Source: DSWT01 sp035415725
GTDB lineage: Bacteria; Chloroflexota; Anaerolineae; B4-G1; SLSP01
DNA length: 49,659 nucleotides
NCBI GenBank assembly: GCA_035415725.1
Contig: DAOOGN010000017.1
Span: 1-49,659 of the forward strand
Direction of reading: 5' to 3'
Position numbers and translations under genes: made by a program. Position 1 is the stretch's first letter; each line of letters opens with the position of its first letter. The notes beneath the pieces were generated by a model that ran no database searches, was not told the DNA's origin, and worked only from the letters and a program-made list of their open reading frames with translations. Positions 24,944 through 33,510 of the stretch are shown in pieces.

Positions 24944-25746
24944 TCCTCCCCCCGCAACGGCTCCTCAATCGCCCCGAAATCCGCGCGCGAGGTTATATCT
25001 AGCGACAGCGGCGTGACCGAGACTACTCGCGCCACCCGCAGCGCCCACACGTCCGAGTCCGGCTCCGCCAGGCGGGGATCCGCCAGCACCGTATAGGTGG
25101 GACGACCGTTCCCGTTCTTGCGGTCAGGACTCAGCGGGAGGAAGTAGCGTTGGCGCGACAGACGGGTGAGCCGCCACGAGGTCTCCGGCGTGGCCGTATC
25201 TGGCACATTGACGTTGACTACACTCACGTCGTAGGGCAACGCACGGTCGAGCATCCGCCGCGCAAAATACGCCGTGAAGTGCTGCGCCGCCGTGTAATCC
25301 TTCGCCTCGCCGCCGGTGAGATGCTCGGCGACCGTCATCTCCAGCGAGACGGCGAGCGCCGGGACGCCGAAGGCCGCGGCTTCGAGAGCCGCCCCCACCG
25401 TGCCGGAGATGGTGACCTCGGTGCTGACGTTCTCGCCGAAGTTGATGCCCGCGACGAGCAATGCCGGTTGGCGTGGCGCGAATTCCATCATCGCGTGGAC
25501 GACGCACAGCGCCGGTGTCGCGTCCACACTGTAGACGTGCACCACCTGCCCACCGTAGATTTCATGCTGCTTTTCGGTCAACTCGCCCGTCACATGACGC
25601 GGCATCGAGCGCCCCGCCGCCGACCACTGGCGATCCGGCGCGACGACCAACACCTCCCCAAAAGGCGCAACGGCTTCGACGGCGGCCCATAGCCCCGGCG
25701 AGTCCACACCATCATCGTTGGTGACCAAAATAAGCGGTTTTGTCAT
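24940..25746 (-). CDS. surE: SurE 5'/3'-nucleotidase
   Basis: This 268-residue metal-dependent survival-protein nucleotidase dephosphorylates 5'- and 3'-nucleoside monophosphates. The metal site residues are visible in LVTNDDGVDSPGL (residues 7-19), the VAPDRQWSAAGRSM segment holds the catalytic loop, and GINFGENVSTEVTISGTVGAALEA contains the remaining ligand asparagine and phosphate-binding residues. Length is normal. AGAGGG lies upstream of ATG 25746. Its stop overlaps the ATG of the fused frame downstream (ATGA, 24940-24943), so the two are translationally coupled. Part of the gene (25084-25303) has been duplicated immediately downstream. Confidence 0.95.
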   Translation of the reverse strand: MTKPLILVTNDDGVDSPGLWAAVEAVAPFGEVLVVAPDRQWSAAGRSMPRHVTGELTEKQHEIYGGQVVHVYSVDATPALCVVHAMMEFAPRQPALLVAGINFGENVSTEVTISGTVGAALEAAAFGVPALAVSLEMTVAEHLTGGEAKDYTAAQHFTAYFARRMLDRALPYDVSVVNVNVPDTATPETSWRLTRLSRQRYFLPLSPDRKNGNGRPTYTVLADPRLAEPDSDVWALRVARVVSVTPLSLDITSRADFGAIEEPLRGEE

Positions 25747-25833
25747 TGTAGCCCTCTTCAGTAATCAGAACTTTATCATTCCAGGTTTTCTGGGACTTGG
25801 CGTGGCGCTGGAAAAACGGCTTTGGCTTTTGCC

Positions 25834-25894
25834 ACGGATGACACGGATTGCACTGATTTTTTATACTTGGCGTGTCAATCCGTGGCCAGTTTCT
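25834..25894. repeat. ACGGATT hairpin repeat, copy 3
   Basis: GCCACGGATGACACGGATTG faces GTCAATCCGTGGC around a T-rich loop. It lies between surE and the oxidoreductase gene end and resembles the hairpins at 11628 and 13553. Confidence 0.65.
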
Positions 25895-25970
25895 TATTTC
25901 GCCCCCACGAAATCCTGCAGAACCTCATTCCACAGCAGCATGGAGCTGGCGGAAGCGTGAATGAGATACG

Positions 25971-27296
25971 TTATACCTCGAACACCAGGTCTACCACGCG
26001 ATGCTCGGCCATCGCCCGGTCGGCGCTGAAGCCGAGGAGATGCCCGGCGACGGAATCTTCGAGCGACGTAGTGGAAATCGAAGCCGGCTCGCCGCGGATC
26101 ACGCGCACGAAGTCCGCGACCAGGCGCATATCCCCGCCGCCATGCCCGCCGAACGCGCCGTGCATGTCGCCGTCGGTGGTGAGATCGACGACTTCTTCGG
26201 TGTACTCGTGCCCCGGTCGCGGGTCGATGTGGCGGATGACGAAGCGTCCGTCCTCGAAAACGCCCTGGATTTCGCCGTGCGTGCCGATGAGATGGATCGC
26301 GCGCGAGGGTCTGGACGTTCCGCCGATCATATTGTGCGTCGCCGTCGTCCCATCCGCGAACTCGATCACGAGCGACTGGTGATCCACGACCTCCATACCG
26401 CACTTCCACACACAGCGTCCGTAAGGGTTGTCCGTCTCCAGCGAGTGGATTTTCTGCTCGAGAGTGGGATTGGCGATGGATTCCAGACTGTCCCACACGT
26501 AGAAACTCCAACGGTCGGGGTGATCGATGGAGTGTTTGCGCGCCGAATACAGACAATCAGCCTCGATGGGACAATCCACGAGGCAGCGGGTTCCTGCGTT
26601 GGCGGGCGCTTTTTCCGGGCGGAACTGGAAATTGCTGCCGAAACTGGCAACACGGCGCGGTCTGATGCCACTCTTCATCCACGTGATGAGATCGAGGTCA
26701 TGACAGCACTTCGCCATAAGCATGGAAGTGTGACTGACGCTTGGCTTGCTCCACTTGCCGCGGATGTAGGCCACCGCCATGTGATGGTAGGAGACGTGCT
26801 CGAGGGTCTGCACGCTGAACACATCGCCGATGACGCCGTCGGCCACTTGTTGGCGGATTGCGGCATAGAATGGCGTATAGCGCAGCACGTGGCAGATGAT
26901 GACCTTGCGGTGACAACGTTGAGCCATCTTCACCAGCTCCCACATTTCGGCCGGGGAGGTAGCGAAGGGCTTTTCGAGCAGCATATCGTACCCGGCAGCC
27001 AGCAGCGGCAGCGACGTCGGCACGTGCTGGTGATCCATCGTCCCGTTGATCACCACATCGGCGAATTGCGGTCGGGCAGCGACCTCCTCGGCACTCTCGA
27101 AGCACTGCGCCGGGGACAAGCCGTATGTACGGGCAGCCATCTCGCGCCGCTGTGGATGGGGATCCGCCACACCGACGATGCGCAGCTCATCGGGATGGGT
27201 CTGCGCATACGACGCATAGAGCAAAGCGCGATGTCCCGCCCCCACGATAATCGCGGTGAGCGGACGTGGCGTCGACGAAGCAAAAGACTGGCTCAT
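25971..27296 (-). CDS. Gfo/Idh/MocA-family oxidoreductase
   Basis: This 441-residue NAD(P)-dependent sugar or cyclitol dehydrogenase-like protein has the N-terminal Rossmann motif AIIVGAGHRALLYASY (residues 15-30) and the catalytic-loop EKPFATSPAEMWELV, with the conserved lysine in EKP. A cysteine-rich insertion CLVDCPIEADCLYSARK in the C-terminal domain may bind a metal; it occurs in a subgroup of this family. GGGGGAG lies upstream of ATG 27296. Likely substrates are sugars or inositols, in keeping with the glycosidases in the window, but none can be named. The three tRNA genes upstream are on the same strand. Confidence 0.92.
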   Translation of the reverse strand: MSQSFASSTPRPLTAIIVGAGHRALLYASYAQTHPDELRIVGVADPHPQRREMAARTYGLSPAQCFESAEEVAARPQFADVVINGTMDHQHVPTSLPLLAAGYDMLLEKPFATSPAEMWELVKMAQRCHRKVIICHVLRYTPFYAAIRQQVADGVIGDVFSVQTLEHVSYHHMAVAYIRGKWSKPSVSHTSMLMAKCCHDLDLITWMKSGIRPRRVASFGSNFQFRPEKAPANAGTRCLVDCPIEADCLYSARKHSIDHPDRWSFYVWDSLESIANPTLEQKIHSLETDNPYGRCVWKCGMEVVDHQSLVIEFADGTTATHNMIGGTSRPSRAIHLIGTHGEIQGVFEDGRFVIRHIDPRPGHEYTEEVVDLTTDGDMHGAFGGHGGGDMRLVADFVRVIRGEPASISTTSLEDSVAGHLLGFSADRAMAEHRVVDLVFEV

Positions 27297-27377
27297 ATCT
27301 CCCCCTTAATGTAAAAATCGCCGCTGTTGCAGATCAGCGGCGATTTTCTCGGTTGAACCGGTTACCATCAAATCAAA

Positions 27378-27460
27378 TAGGGCGGGTGGGACTCGAACCC
27401 ACACGGGCGTAAGCCCCTCGGTTTTTAAGACCGGTGCGTCTGCCATTTCGCCACCGCCCC
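27378..27460 (-). tRNA. tRNA-Leu (anticodon TAA)
   Basis: The cloverleaf folds with acceptor GGGGCGG/CCGCCCT (one G:U pair), D-arm GCG...CGC, anticodon loop CTTAAAA giving TAA, a long variable arm (class II) and T-arm GTGGG TTCGAGT CCCAC. The discriminator base is A. No CCA is encoded. Confidence 0.95.
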
Positions 27461-27514
27461 AGAAAAACGGGCATCCCTGTCAGATGCCCGTCGCTGGTGA
27501 TAGGGAGGGGAAAA

Positions 27515-27586
27515 AGGCGACGGTCGGACTTGAACCGACGAATGGGGGTTTTGCAGACCCTTGCCTTACCACTTGGCTACGTCGCC
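27515..27586 (-). tRNA. tRNA-Cys (anticodon GCA)
   Basis: Acceptor GGCGACG/CGTCGCC, anticodon loop CTGCAAA giving GCA, T-arm GTCGG TTCGAGT CCGAC. Discriminator U73 is as expected for bacterial tRNA-Cys. No CCA is encoded. Confidence 0.94.
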
Positions 27587-27593
27587 AAGACAA

Positions 27594-27665
27594 AGCGGGC
27601 TAAGGGATTCGAACCCTTGACCTTCTCCTTGGCAAGGAGACATTCTACCGCTGAACTAAGCCCGC
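27594..27665 (-). tRNA. tRNA-Gly (anticodon GCC)
   Basis: Acceptor GCGGGCT/AGCCCGC, anticodon stem TCTCC/GGAGA with loop TTGCCAA giving GCC, T-arm AAGGG TTCGAAT CCCTT, discriminator U. It is the first of three closely spaced tRNAs (Gly-Cys-Leu), with gaps of 7 and 54 bases, probably one transcript. No CCA is encoded. Confidence 0.95.
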
Positions 27666-27850
27666 ATACGAGAAAAATTATACTACACCTGGCAATTTTA
27701 GCAAGCAGGCCGACCTTTCGGTAGGGCTTATCCATGCTCTGTCCAATGGCGGGGCCGTAGTAGCCTCTGATAAGCCCCGGACATGCAGCCACGTTGCCGA
27801 AAAGATAAAGATGGCTATAATGGAATTGTAGCACCTTGAAAACATACATT
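27666..27850. other. Divergent intergenic region (tRNAs and thiamine operon)
   Basis: No gene is seen. It should contain the leftward promoter for the tRNA cluster and the rightward promoter for the thiamine operon. GGCTATAATGGAATTG near 27812 contains TATAAT (27815-27820) on the plus strand, a good -10 box about 30 bases before the riboswitch, with no clear -35. Confidence 0.5.
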
Positions 27851-27941
27851 GGCCGGGGGAGCCTGAGACGCAGGCTGAGAGGGTATCCGTCAGATACCGA
27901 CCCCAGAACCTGATCTGGATCATACCAGCGGAGGGAGGCGC
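27851..27941 (+). ncRNA. TPP riboswitch (THI element)
   Basis: The conserved core is complete: GGGGGAGCC, CTGAGAGGGT in the pyrimidine-sensing arm, then ACCCCAGAACCTGATCTGG and ATCATACCAGCGGAGGGAGG in the pyrophosphate-sensing arm. It is followed by an intrinsic terminator and by thiN plus a thiamine-type ABC importer, so thiamine pyrophosphate should shut off thiamine uptake and activation by early termination. Confidence 0.96.
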
Positions 27942-27953
27942 ACCCGTTTACCA

Positions 27954-27994
27954 CATCCCTGCACAAGCCTCTCCGGCCGCAGGGATGTTTTTTT
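27954..27994 (+). terminator. Riboswitch-controlled intrinsic terminator
   Basis: CATCCCTGC (27954-27962) pairs with GCAGGGATG (27979-27987) and runs directly into seven T residues. It lies between the TPP aptamer and thiN. Confidence 0.9.
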
Positions 27995-28012
27995 GTGTTA
28001 ACGGATTTTTTG

Positions 28013-28080
28013 TCAGCAGATTAAGCGGATTCAGCAGATTAAAGAAGGATAAATCTGCTTAATCTGCCAGATCTGTTGAC
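28013..28080. repeat. AATCTGC hairpin repeat before thiN
   Basis: GTCAGCAGATTAAGCGGATT units face AAATCTGCTTAATCTGC and GATCTGTTGAC. A shorter relative (GAATCTGCTCAATCTGCTGAC) lies at about 18403-18423 between rfbC and the FemAB gene. Confidence 0.6.
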
Positions 28081-28094
28081 CTGGATAGGAGAGC

Positions 28095-28754
28095 ATGGTG
28101 CGCATCATCATCTTTGCCAACGGCGTCATCGAGAATCCCGCCGCCGAAGCTGCCCGGTGGGTACGGCCCGGCGACTGCATCCTCGCGGCAGATGGTGGGA
28201 CGCGGCACGCGCTGGCTGCCAGGCTCACGCCGGCGCACGTCATCGGCGACCTGGATTCGCTATCGCCGGAACAACGGGCGCGCCTCGAAGCCGCCGGAAC
28301 GATTCTGCACGCGCACCCCCCCGTCAAGGACGAAACCGACCTGGAACTGGCGCTCACGTGGGCAGCCTCACAGCCAGAGGGGAAGGAGATCATCATCTTG
28401 GGCGCGCTGGGCGGACGCCCGGATCAGGCACTCGCCAACCTGTTGCTGCTGGCGTTGCCGGTTCTGGCAGGGCGCGAAGTTGTCATCGCCGCCGGAGCCT
28501 GGACGGTGCGTTGCCTCCACGGCGGTGTCACGGCGACGTTTCACGGCCAGCCCGGCGACACGCTCTCCCTTCTCCCCCTCGGCGGCGACGCCGTCGGCGT
28601 TATCACCCGCGGCCTGACGTACCCGCTATGCGGCGAGACGCTCCACTTCGGCCTCACGCGCGGCGTGAGCAACGAGTTCGACGGTGAAATCGCCACAGTC
28701 TCTCTGCGCGCCGGTTTGCTGTGGTGCTTACATGAAGGGCATGCGTTTTTGTAA
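28095..28754 (+). CDS. thiN: Thiamine pyrophosphokinase
   Basis: This 219-residue enzyme transfers pyrophosphate from ATP to thiamine, giving TPP. Motifs are ILAADGGTRHAL (about residues 29-40), HVIGDLDSLSPE (about 48-59), PVKDETDLELAL with the conserved KDxTD, and a C-terminal thiamine-binding part with RGLTYPLCGETL and GVSNEF. The length is normal. AGGAG lies just before ATG 28095. It is the first gene after the TPP riboswitch, which matches a salvage role with the importer that follows. Its TAA stop directly abuts the left end of element copy C. Confidence 0.95.
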   Translation: MVRIIIFANGVIENPAAEAARWVRPGDCILAADGGTRHALAARLTPAHVIGDLDSLSPEQRARLEAAGTILHAHPPVKDETDLELALTWAASQPEGKEIIILGALGGRPDQALANLLLLALPVLAGREVVIAAGAWTVRCLHGGVTATFHGQPGDTLSLLPLGGDAVGVITRGLTYPLCGETLHFGLTRGVSNEFDGEIATVSLRAGLLWCLHEGHAFL

Positions 28755-28901
28755 CTATTCAGTCACCCTTGCCGGGTGGCGAACGGGACTCTTGGGGATG
28801 GTGCATCATGGGTTGACACTTCGGCCATCGGCGATGACTCTCTCATCCCCCAACCCCCTTCTCCCCCGCAAGCGGGGAAGAAGGGGGCGAAAAGGGGGTG
28901 T
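28755..28901 (+). mobile_element. Non-autonomous dispersed element, copy C (left part only)
   Basis: It starts CTATTCAGTCACCCTTGCC, as copy D does at 46673, and is similar through the GGGGAAGAAGGGGG hairpin, then stops after GGGGGTGT. The right half with the AACCTG/CAGGTT block is missing. It separates thiN from thiB. Confidence 0.85.
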
Positions 28902-28942
28902 ATTTTTCTGTGTGCTCTGTGGCTATTTTTAAGGAGGTTGAT

Positions 28943-30004
28943 ATGAAATCGCGTATTGTGTTGATGGTGATTATGCTCACTCTGCTTGCCGGGTGCGTGA
29001 AAGCGACGCCAGCGGTCAGCCCGGAAGCGCCTCGCGTACTGCGGGTGATGGTCTACGATAGCTTTAGCGTCAGCGAAGACGTCATCGCGCGTTTCGAGAC
29101 GGCGAACAACGCCACGGTACAATTCCTCAAGGCCGGCGACGCCGGCAAGATGCTCAACCAGGCCATCCTCTCCCGCGACAATCCTCAGGCCGACGTGCTC
29201 TACGGTCTCGACAATACCTTCCTCAGCCGTGCCTTGAACGCCGATATCTTTGAGCCGTACCAGGCAAAAAACCTCTCCGTCATCCCCAAAGCGCTACACC
29301 TGGACAACAAATACCGCGTCGTCCCGACCGACTACGGCGACGTGTGCCTCAACTACGACAAGGCCTACTTCGCCGAACACTCGCTTGCCCTCCCGCAAAG
29401 CCTGACGGACCTGACGCAGCCCGAATACAGGGGTTTGCTCGTCGTGGAGAACCCTGCCTCTTCGTCGCCGGGACTGGCCTTTCTCCTCACCACCATCGGC
29501 GCTTTTGGCGCGGACGGCTATCTGGATTTCTGGGAGGACTTGCGCGCCAACGACGTGCTGGTCGTGGATGGCTGGGACACGGCGTACTACAACGAGTTCA
29601 GCGGCAGTTCCGGCAGTGACGGCGTCCGCCCCCTGGTCGTGAGTTATGCTACCAGCCCCGCCGCCGAGGTCTACTTCAGTGCCGGAGCGCTCACCGAACC
29701 GCCGACCGGCGCCATCACCGCCCCGGGAACCTGCTTCCGCCAGGTAGAATTCGCCGGCATCCTCAAGGGCACGCAAAACCGCGACCTTGCCGAAGCCTTC
29801 ATCGAATTTCTGCTCAGCGCCGACTTCCAGACCGACATCCCACTGCAAATGTGGGTCTTCCCCGCCAATCCTACCATCGCGCTGCCGCAAGTCTTCGTCG
29901 AATTCACCCTCGAAGCTGTACAACCCGCTGAAGTCCCCGCCGAAGCCATCGAAGCCAACCGTGAGAAGTGGATCGAGGCATGGGCGGATGTTGTGCTCAG
30001 GTAG
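28943..30004 (+). CDS. thiB: Thiamine ABC importer substrate-binding lipoprotein
   Basis: This 353-residue thiamine-binding protein of the ThiB/TbpA type has a signal peptide ending in LLAGC (Cys18). The mature part matches the family (VLRVMVYDSFSVSEDVIARF; DVLYGLDNTFLSRAL; VPTDYGDVCLNYDK; VVDGWDTAYYNEF). AAGGAGG at 28931-28937 fixes ATG 28943. It captures thiamine for the membrane complex encoded next (ThiP, ThiQ). It lies in the riboswitch-controlled operon although element copy C sits between it and thiN. Confidence 0.93.
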   Translation: MKSRIVLMVIMLTLLAGCVKATPAVSPEAPRVLRVMVYDSFSVSEDVIARFETANNATVQFLKAGDAGKMLNQAILSRDNPQADVLYGLDNTFLSRALNADIFEPYQAKNLSVIPKALHLDNKYRVVPTDYGDVCLNYDKAYFAEHSLALPQSLTDLTQPEYRGLLVVENPASSSPGLAFLLTTIGAFGADGYLDFWEDLRANDVLVVDGWDTAYYNEFSGSSGSDGVRPLVVSYATSPAAEVYFSAGALTEPPTGAITAPGTCFRQVEFAGILKGTQNRDLAEAFIEFLLSADFQTDIPLQMWVFPANPTIALPQVFVEFTLEAVQPAEVPAEAIEANREKWIEAWADVVLR

Positions 30005-30043
30005 ACGGGAGACGAGGGGAGAGGGAGAAAAGGGGAATACAGA

Positions 30044-31753
30044 GTGCCTGACAACACCGCTCACCGATCACCAAGCATCCATGACGAATCACGAGTCGCC
30101 ACTCGCCACCCGCCACTCGTCACTCGTCATTGGCTTCTTGTCTTCCCCCTTCTCTTCCTCCTTGTCTTCTATTTCTACCCCTTGGGGGCGATTTTCCGCG
30201 CCAGCCTCATGGGGGATGGCGGGCTGACGTTCGAGGCGCTGCTGGCGCGGTTGTTGGGTCCGGCGACCTGGCGCACGCTCGGTTTCACGTTCGGACAAGC
30301 CGCGCTCTCCACCGGGCTGACGCTGTTGCTGGGCCTGCCGGGGGCCTACGTTTTCGCCCGTTACGATTTCCCCGGCAAGCGCCTGCTCAACGCTCTGACG
30401 ACCGTGCCCTTCGTCCTGCCCACCGTCGTCGTGGCGACGGCGTTCACCGCCGTGCTGGGGCCGAAGTCGCCGCTCAACGTGGTGCTGATGAACGTCCTGG
30501 GGCTCTCGCGTCCGCCCCTCGACCTGCGCTACACGCTCGGCGCCATCCTCCTGGCCCACGTCTTCTACAATGACACACTCGTCTTGCGCATCGTCGGCGG
30601 CTTCTGGGCCAACCTCGACCCGCGCCTGGAACAGGCCGCGCGCACCCTTGGCGCATCGCCGTGGCGTGCCTTCGTCGAAGTGACGCTGCCCCTGCTCCTG
30701 CCCGCGCTCGGCGCCGCCGCCCTGCTCGTTTTCATCTTTTGCTTCACCAGCTTCGGCGTGATCCTCATCCTGGGCGGACCGCGCTTTGCCACGCTCGAAG
30801 TCGCCATCTACCGCCAGGCCATCGATATGGGCAACTTTCCCCTCGCCGCTGGACTGTCGCTCGTCCAGATCCTCTGTACCCTTGGACTGACGGTCCTCTA
30901 CACGCGGCTACAAGGCCGGCTGGCGCGCCCGCTGGACTGGCGTCCCCGTCGGGTCACGCAACGCCGCCCGCGCACGGCCGGCGACTTCGCTCTCGTCCTT
31001 GCCAACGTGGGCATCAGCGGTGTACTCCTGGGGCTGCCGCTGGCGACGCTCGTCGTCCGCTCCTTCGACGCCGGACTGCGTTACTACACCGCGCTCTTCG
31101 AGAACCCGCGCGGCTCCATCTTCTACGTGCCGCCGGTCGCCGCCGTGGGCAATTCGGTCAAATTTGCTGTGGGGACGACGGCCCTGGCGCTTCTGCTCGG
31201 CATGCTCACCGCGACGGCGCTCTATCGCCGCCGGCAAGGATGGATCGTGGATGCGCTGTTTATGCTGCCGCTCGGCACCTCCGCCGTCACCCTCGGTCTC
31301 GGCTACCTGCTGGCGATGGCGCGTCCGCCGTTGAACCTGCGCGGCACGCCCGCGCTCATCGTCTGCGGGCACACCCTCGTCGCGCTGCCGTTCGTCGTGC
31401 GCAATGTGCTGCCCGCCCTGCAAGCGCTCCGCCCATCCCTGCGCGAAGCCGCTGCTACCCTCGGCGCGACGCCGGCCCGCGTCTTTGTGGAAGTTGACCT
31501 GCCCATCGTCTGGCGTGCGCTCACCGTCGGCGGTGTCTTTGCCTTCACCGTCTCCATGGGCGAATTCGGTGCGACGTCCATGATCGCCCGCCCGGAACTG
31601 CCCACCATCCCCATCGCCATCTACCGCTTCCTCTCTCAGGCCGGCGCGCTCAACTACGGGCAGGCCCTGGCGATGTCCACTCTCCTCATGGCCGTCTGCG
31701 TCGCCGGCTTCGTCGCCATCGAAAGCCTGCGCCCACCGGGAAGCGAAGAGTGA
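30044..31753 (+). CDS. thiP: Thiamine ABC importer permease (two fused permease domains)
   Basis: This 569-residue protein has two BPD_transp_1 domains in tandem, about 12 membrane helices, as in ThiP. Each half has an EAA loop: QAARTLGASPWRAFVEVTLPLLLPAL in the first and REAAATLGATPARVFVEVDLPIVWRAL in the second. The start is GTG 30044 with AGGGGA upstream. The first 28 residues or so (DNTAHRSPSIHDESRVATRH) are encoded by a low-complexity run of CACTCGTC/CACCCGCC-like units and look like acquired or non-conserved sequence; the first membrane helix begins at WLLVFPLLFLLVFYF. Confidence 0.92.
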   Translation: MPDNTAHRSPSIHDESRVATRHPPLVTRHWLLVFPLLFLLVFYFYPLGAIFRASLMGDGGLTFEALLARLLGPATWRTLGFTFGQAALSTGLTLLLGLPGAYVFARYDFPGKRLLNALTTVPFVLPTVVVATAFTAVLGPKSPLNVVLMNVLGLSRPPLDLRYTLGAILLAHVFYNDTLVLRIVGGFWANLDPRLEQAARTLGASPWRAFVEVTLPLLLPALGAAALLVFIFCFTSFGVILILGGPRFATLEVAIYRQAIDMGNFPLAAGLSLVQILCTLGLTVLYTRLQGRLARPLDWRPRRVTQRRPRTAGDFALVLANVGISGVLLGLPLATLVVRSFDAGLRYYTALFENPRGSIFYVPPVAAVGNSVKFAVGTTALALLLGMLTATALYRRRQGWIVDALFMLPLGTSAVTLGLGYLLAMARPPLNLRGTPALIVCGHTLVALPFVVRNVLPALQALRPSLREAAATLGATPARVFVEVDLPIVWRALTVGGVFAFTVSMGEFGATSMIARPELPTIPIAIYRFLSQAGALNYGQALAMSTLLMAVCVAGFVAIESLRPPGSEE

Positions 31754-31848
31754 ATGAGCGAAAGAAAGAATCAGCGAATGAAAGAATCAGCGAATGAGCG
31801 AATGAAAGAATCAGCGAATGAAAGAATCAGCGAATGAAAGAATGGAGA
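31751..31848 (+). repeat. Tandem repeat of GAATGAAAGAATCAGC-like units
   Basis: About six imperfect units of 8-16 bp made of GAATGAGC, GAATGAAA and GAATCAGC follow the thiP stop codon directly. The unit number could vary between strains by slippage. Confidence 0.85.
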
Positions 31849-31900
31849 ATCAAGTATCCAGCAACGACACCTAGGCTAACAACTACTCGACTAACGACTT

Positions 31901-32022
31901 AGGACTTACGCAAATTTCCGTTTGTAGTGACGGCTTTAGCCGTTCTTAGCTCCTAAGAGACGCCTGAAGGCGTCACTACAAATTCTCCACCGCTTGATTC
32001 GAACCAGGCTTGCGTAAGTCCT
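31901..32022. mobile_element. 122-bp MITE-like palindromic element
   Basis: Perfect 13-bp terminal inverted repeats (AGGACTTACGCAA at 31901-31913 and TTGCGTAAGTCCT at 32010-32022) enclose a nested 12-bp inverted repeat (TTTGTAGTGACG at 31921-31932 and CGTCACTACAAA at 31971-31982). The middle also contains GGCTTTAGCC and CGCCTGAAGGCG. There is no coding capacity, so mobility would need a transposase from elsewhere. Confidence 0.85.
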
Positions 32023-32031
32023 GGACTATTT

Positions 32032-32051
32032 GACTAACGACTACAGGACTA
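32032..32051 (+). repeat. GACTA repeat, 20-mer shared with 3583-3602
   Basis: Identical to 3583-3602. Its 3' end provides the only visible ribosome-binding-like sequence (ACAGGA) before thiQ at 32054. Confidence 0.75.
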
Positions 32052-32053
32052 AA

Positions 32054-33106
<1,053 letters not shown>

Positions 33107-33161
33107 TTATGATGGAGTGACGACTTCAGCCGTTCCATACAAAAAGCGTCTGCAACCGCCC

Positions 33162-33510
33162 TTACACTTGTAAGGCTTCCGGCGTCAGCACCGGCAGAAT
33201 ATCATGGAATCGTTCTAACTGTTGTCGGTCGCGGGTGATGAGCGTCGCGCCAAAGCGACGTGCGACCACCGTGTAAACCGCATTCGCGCCCCGCAAGCGC
33301 GTTGCGGCCCCCCATTGTGCGGCTTCCATCGCCAGATCGTCATCCCAGGGCTACCCAAACCTGCCCCGGCAAATCATGCACGGCTTGCATCAAGTCCAGT
33401 GCCAGAACTGGGTCATTCAGGGCCCGCGCGGCGGCAGTGGCAAGCTCCACCAGTAGCAGCGTCGGGGAGACCAAAGTCTGTATGGAGTACACACCGGCCT
33501 CCGGACGGGA
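33162..33510 (-). pseudogene. PIN-domain (VapC-like) remnant, frameshifted and N-terminally truncated
   Basis: The minus strand encodes SPTLLLVELATAAARALNDP followed by a MQAVHDLPGQVWVAL segment, then a stop. After a shift of one base at the GGG near 33350 the frame continues as DLAMEAAQWGAATRLRGANA, then VYTVVARRFGATLITRDRQQ and LERFHDILPVLTPEALQV to TAA at 33162. The second part carries the conserved PIN aspartate context (RGAN/DAxYxxxA and TxDRQ). The first 35 or so residues with the initial catalytic aspartate are missing, since the frame is open only back to the TAA that ends the next gene upstream. No antitoxin gene is seen. Confidence 0.75.

Noticed and set aside
26001..27314. 437-codon plus-strand frame opposite the Gfo/Idh/MocA gene
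   Set aside because: It mirrors the minus-strand oxidoreductase, has no ribosome binding site and no protein family features.
27378..27665. tRNA cluster as an integration site of a mobile island
   Set aside because: No integrase gene and no repeated tRNA 3' end were seen nearby; the neighbours are ordinary metabolic genes.
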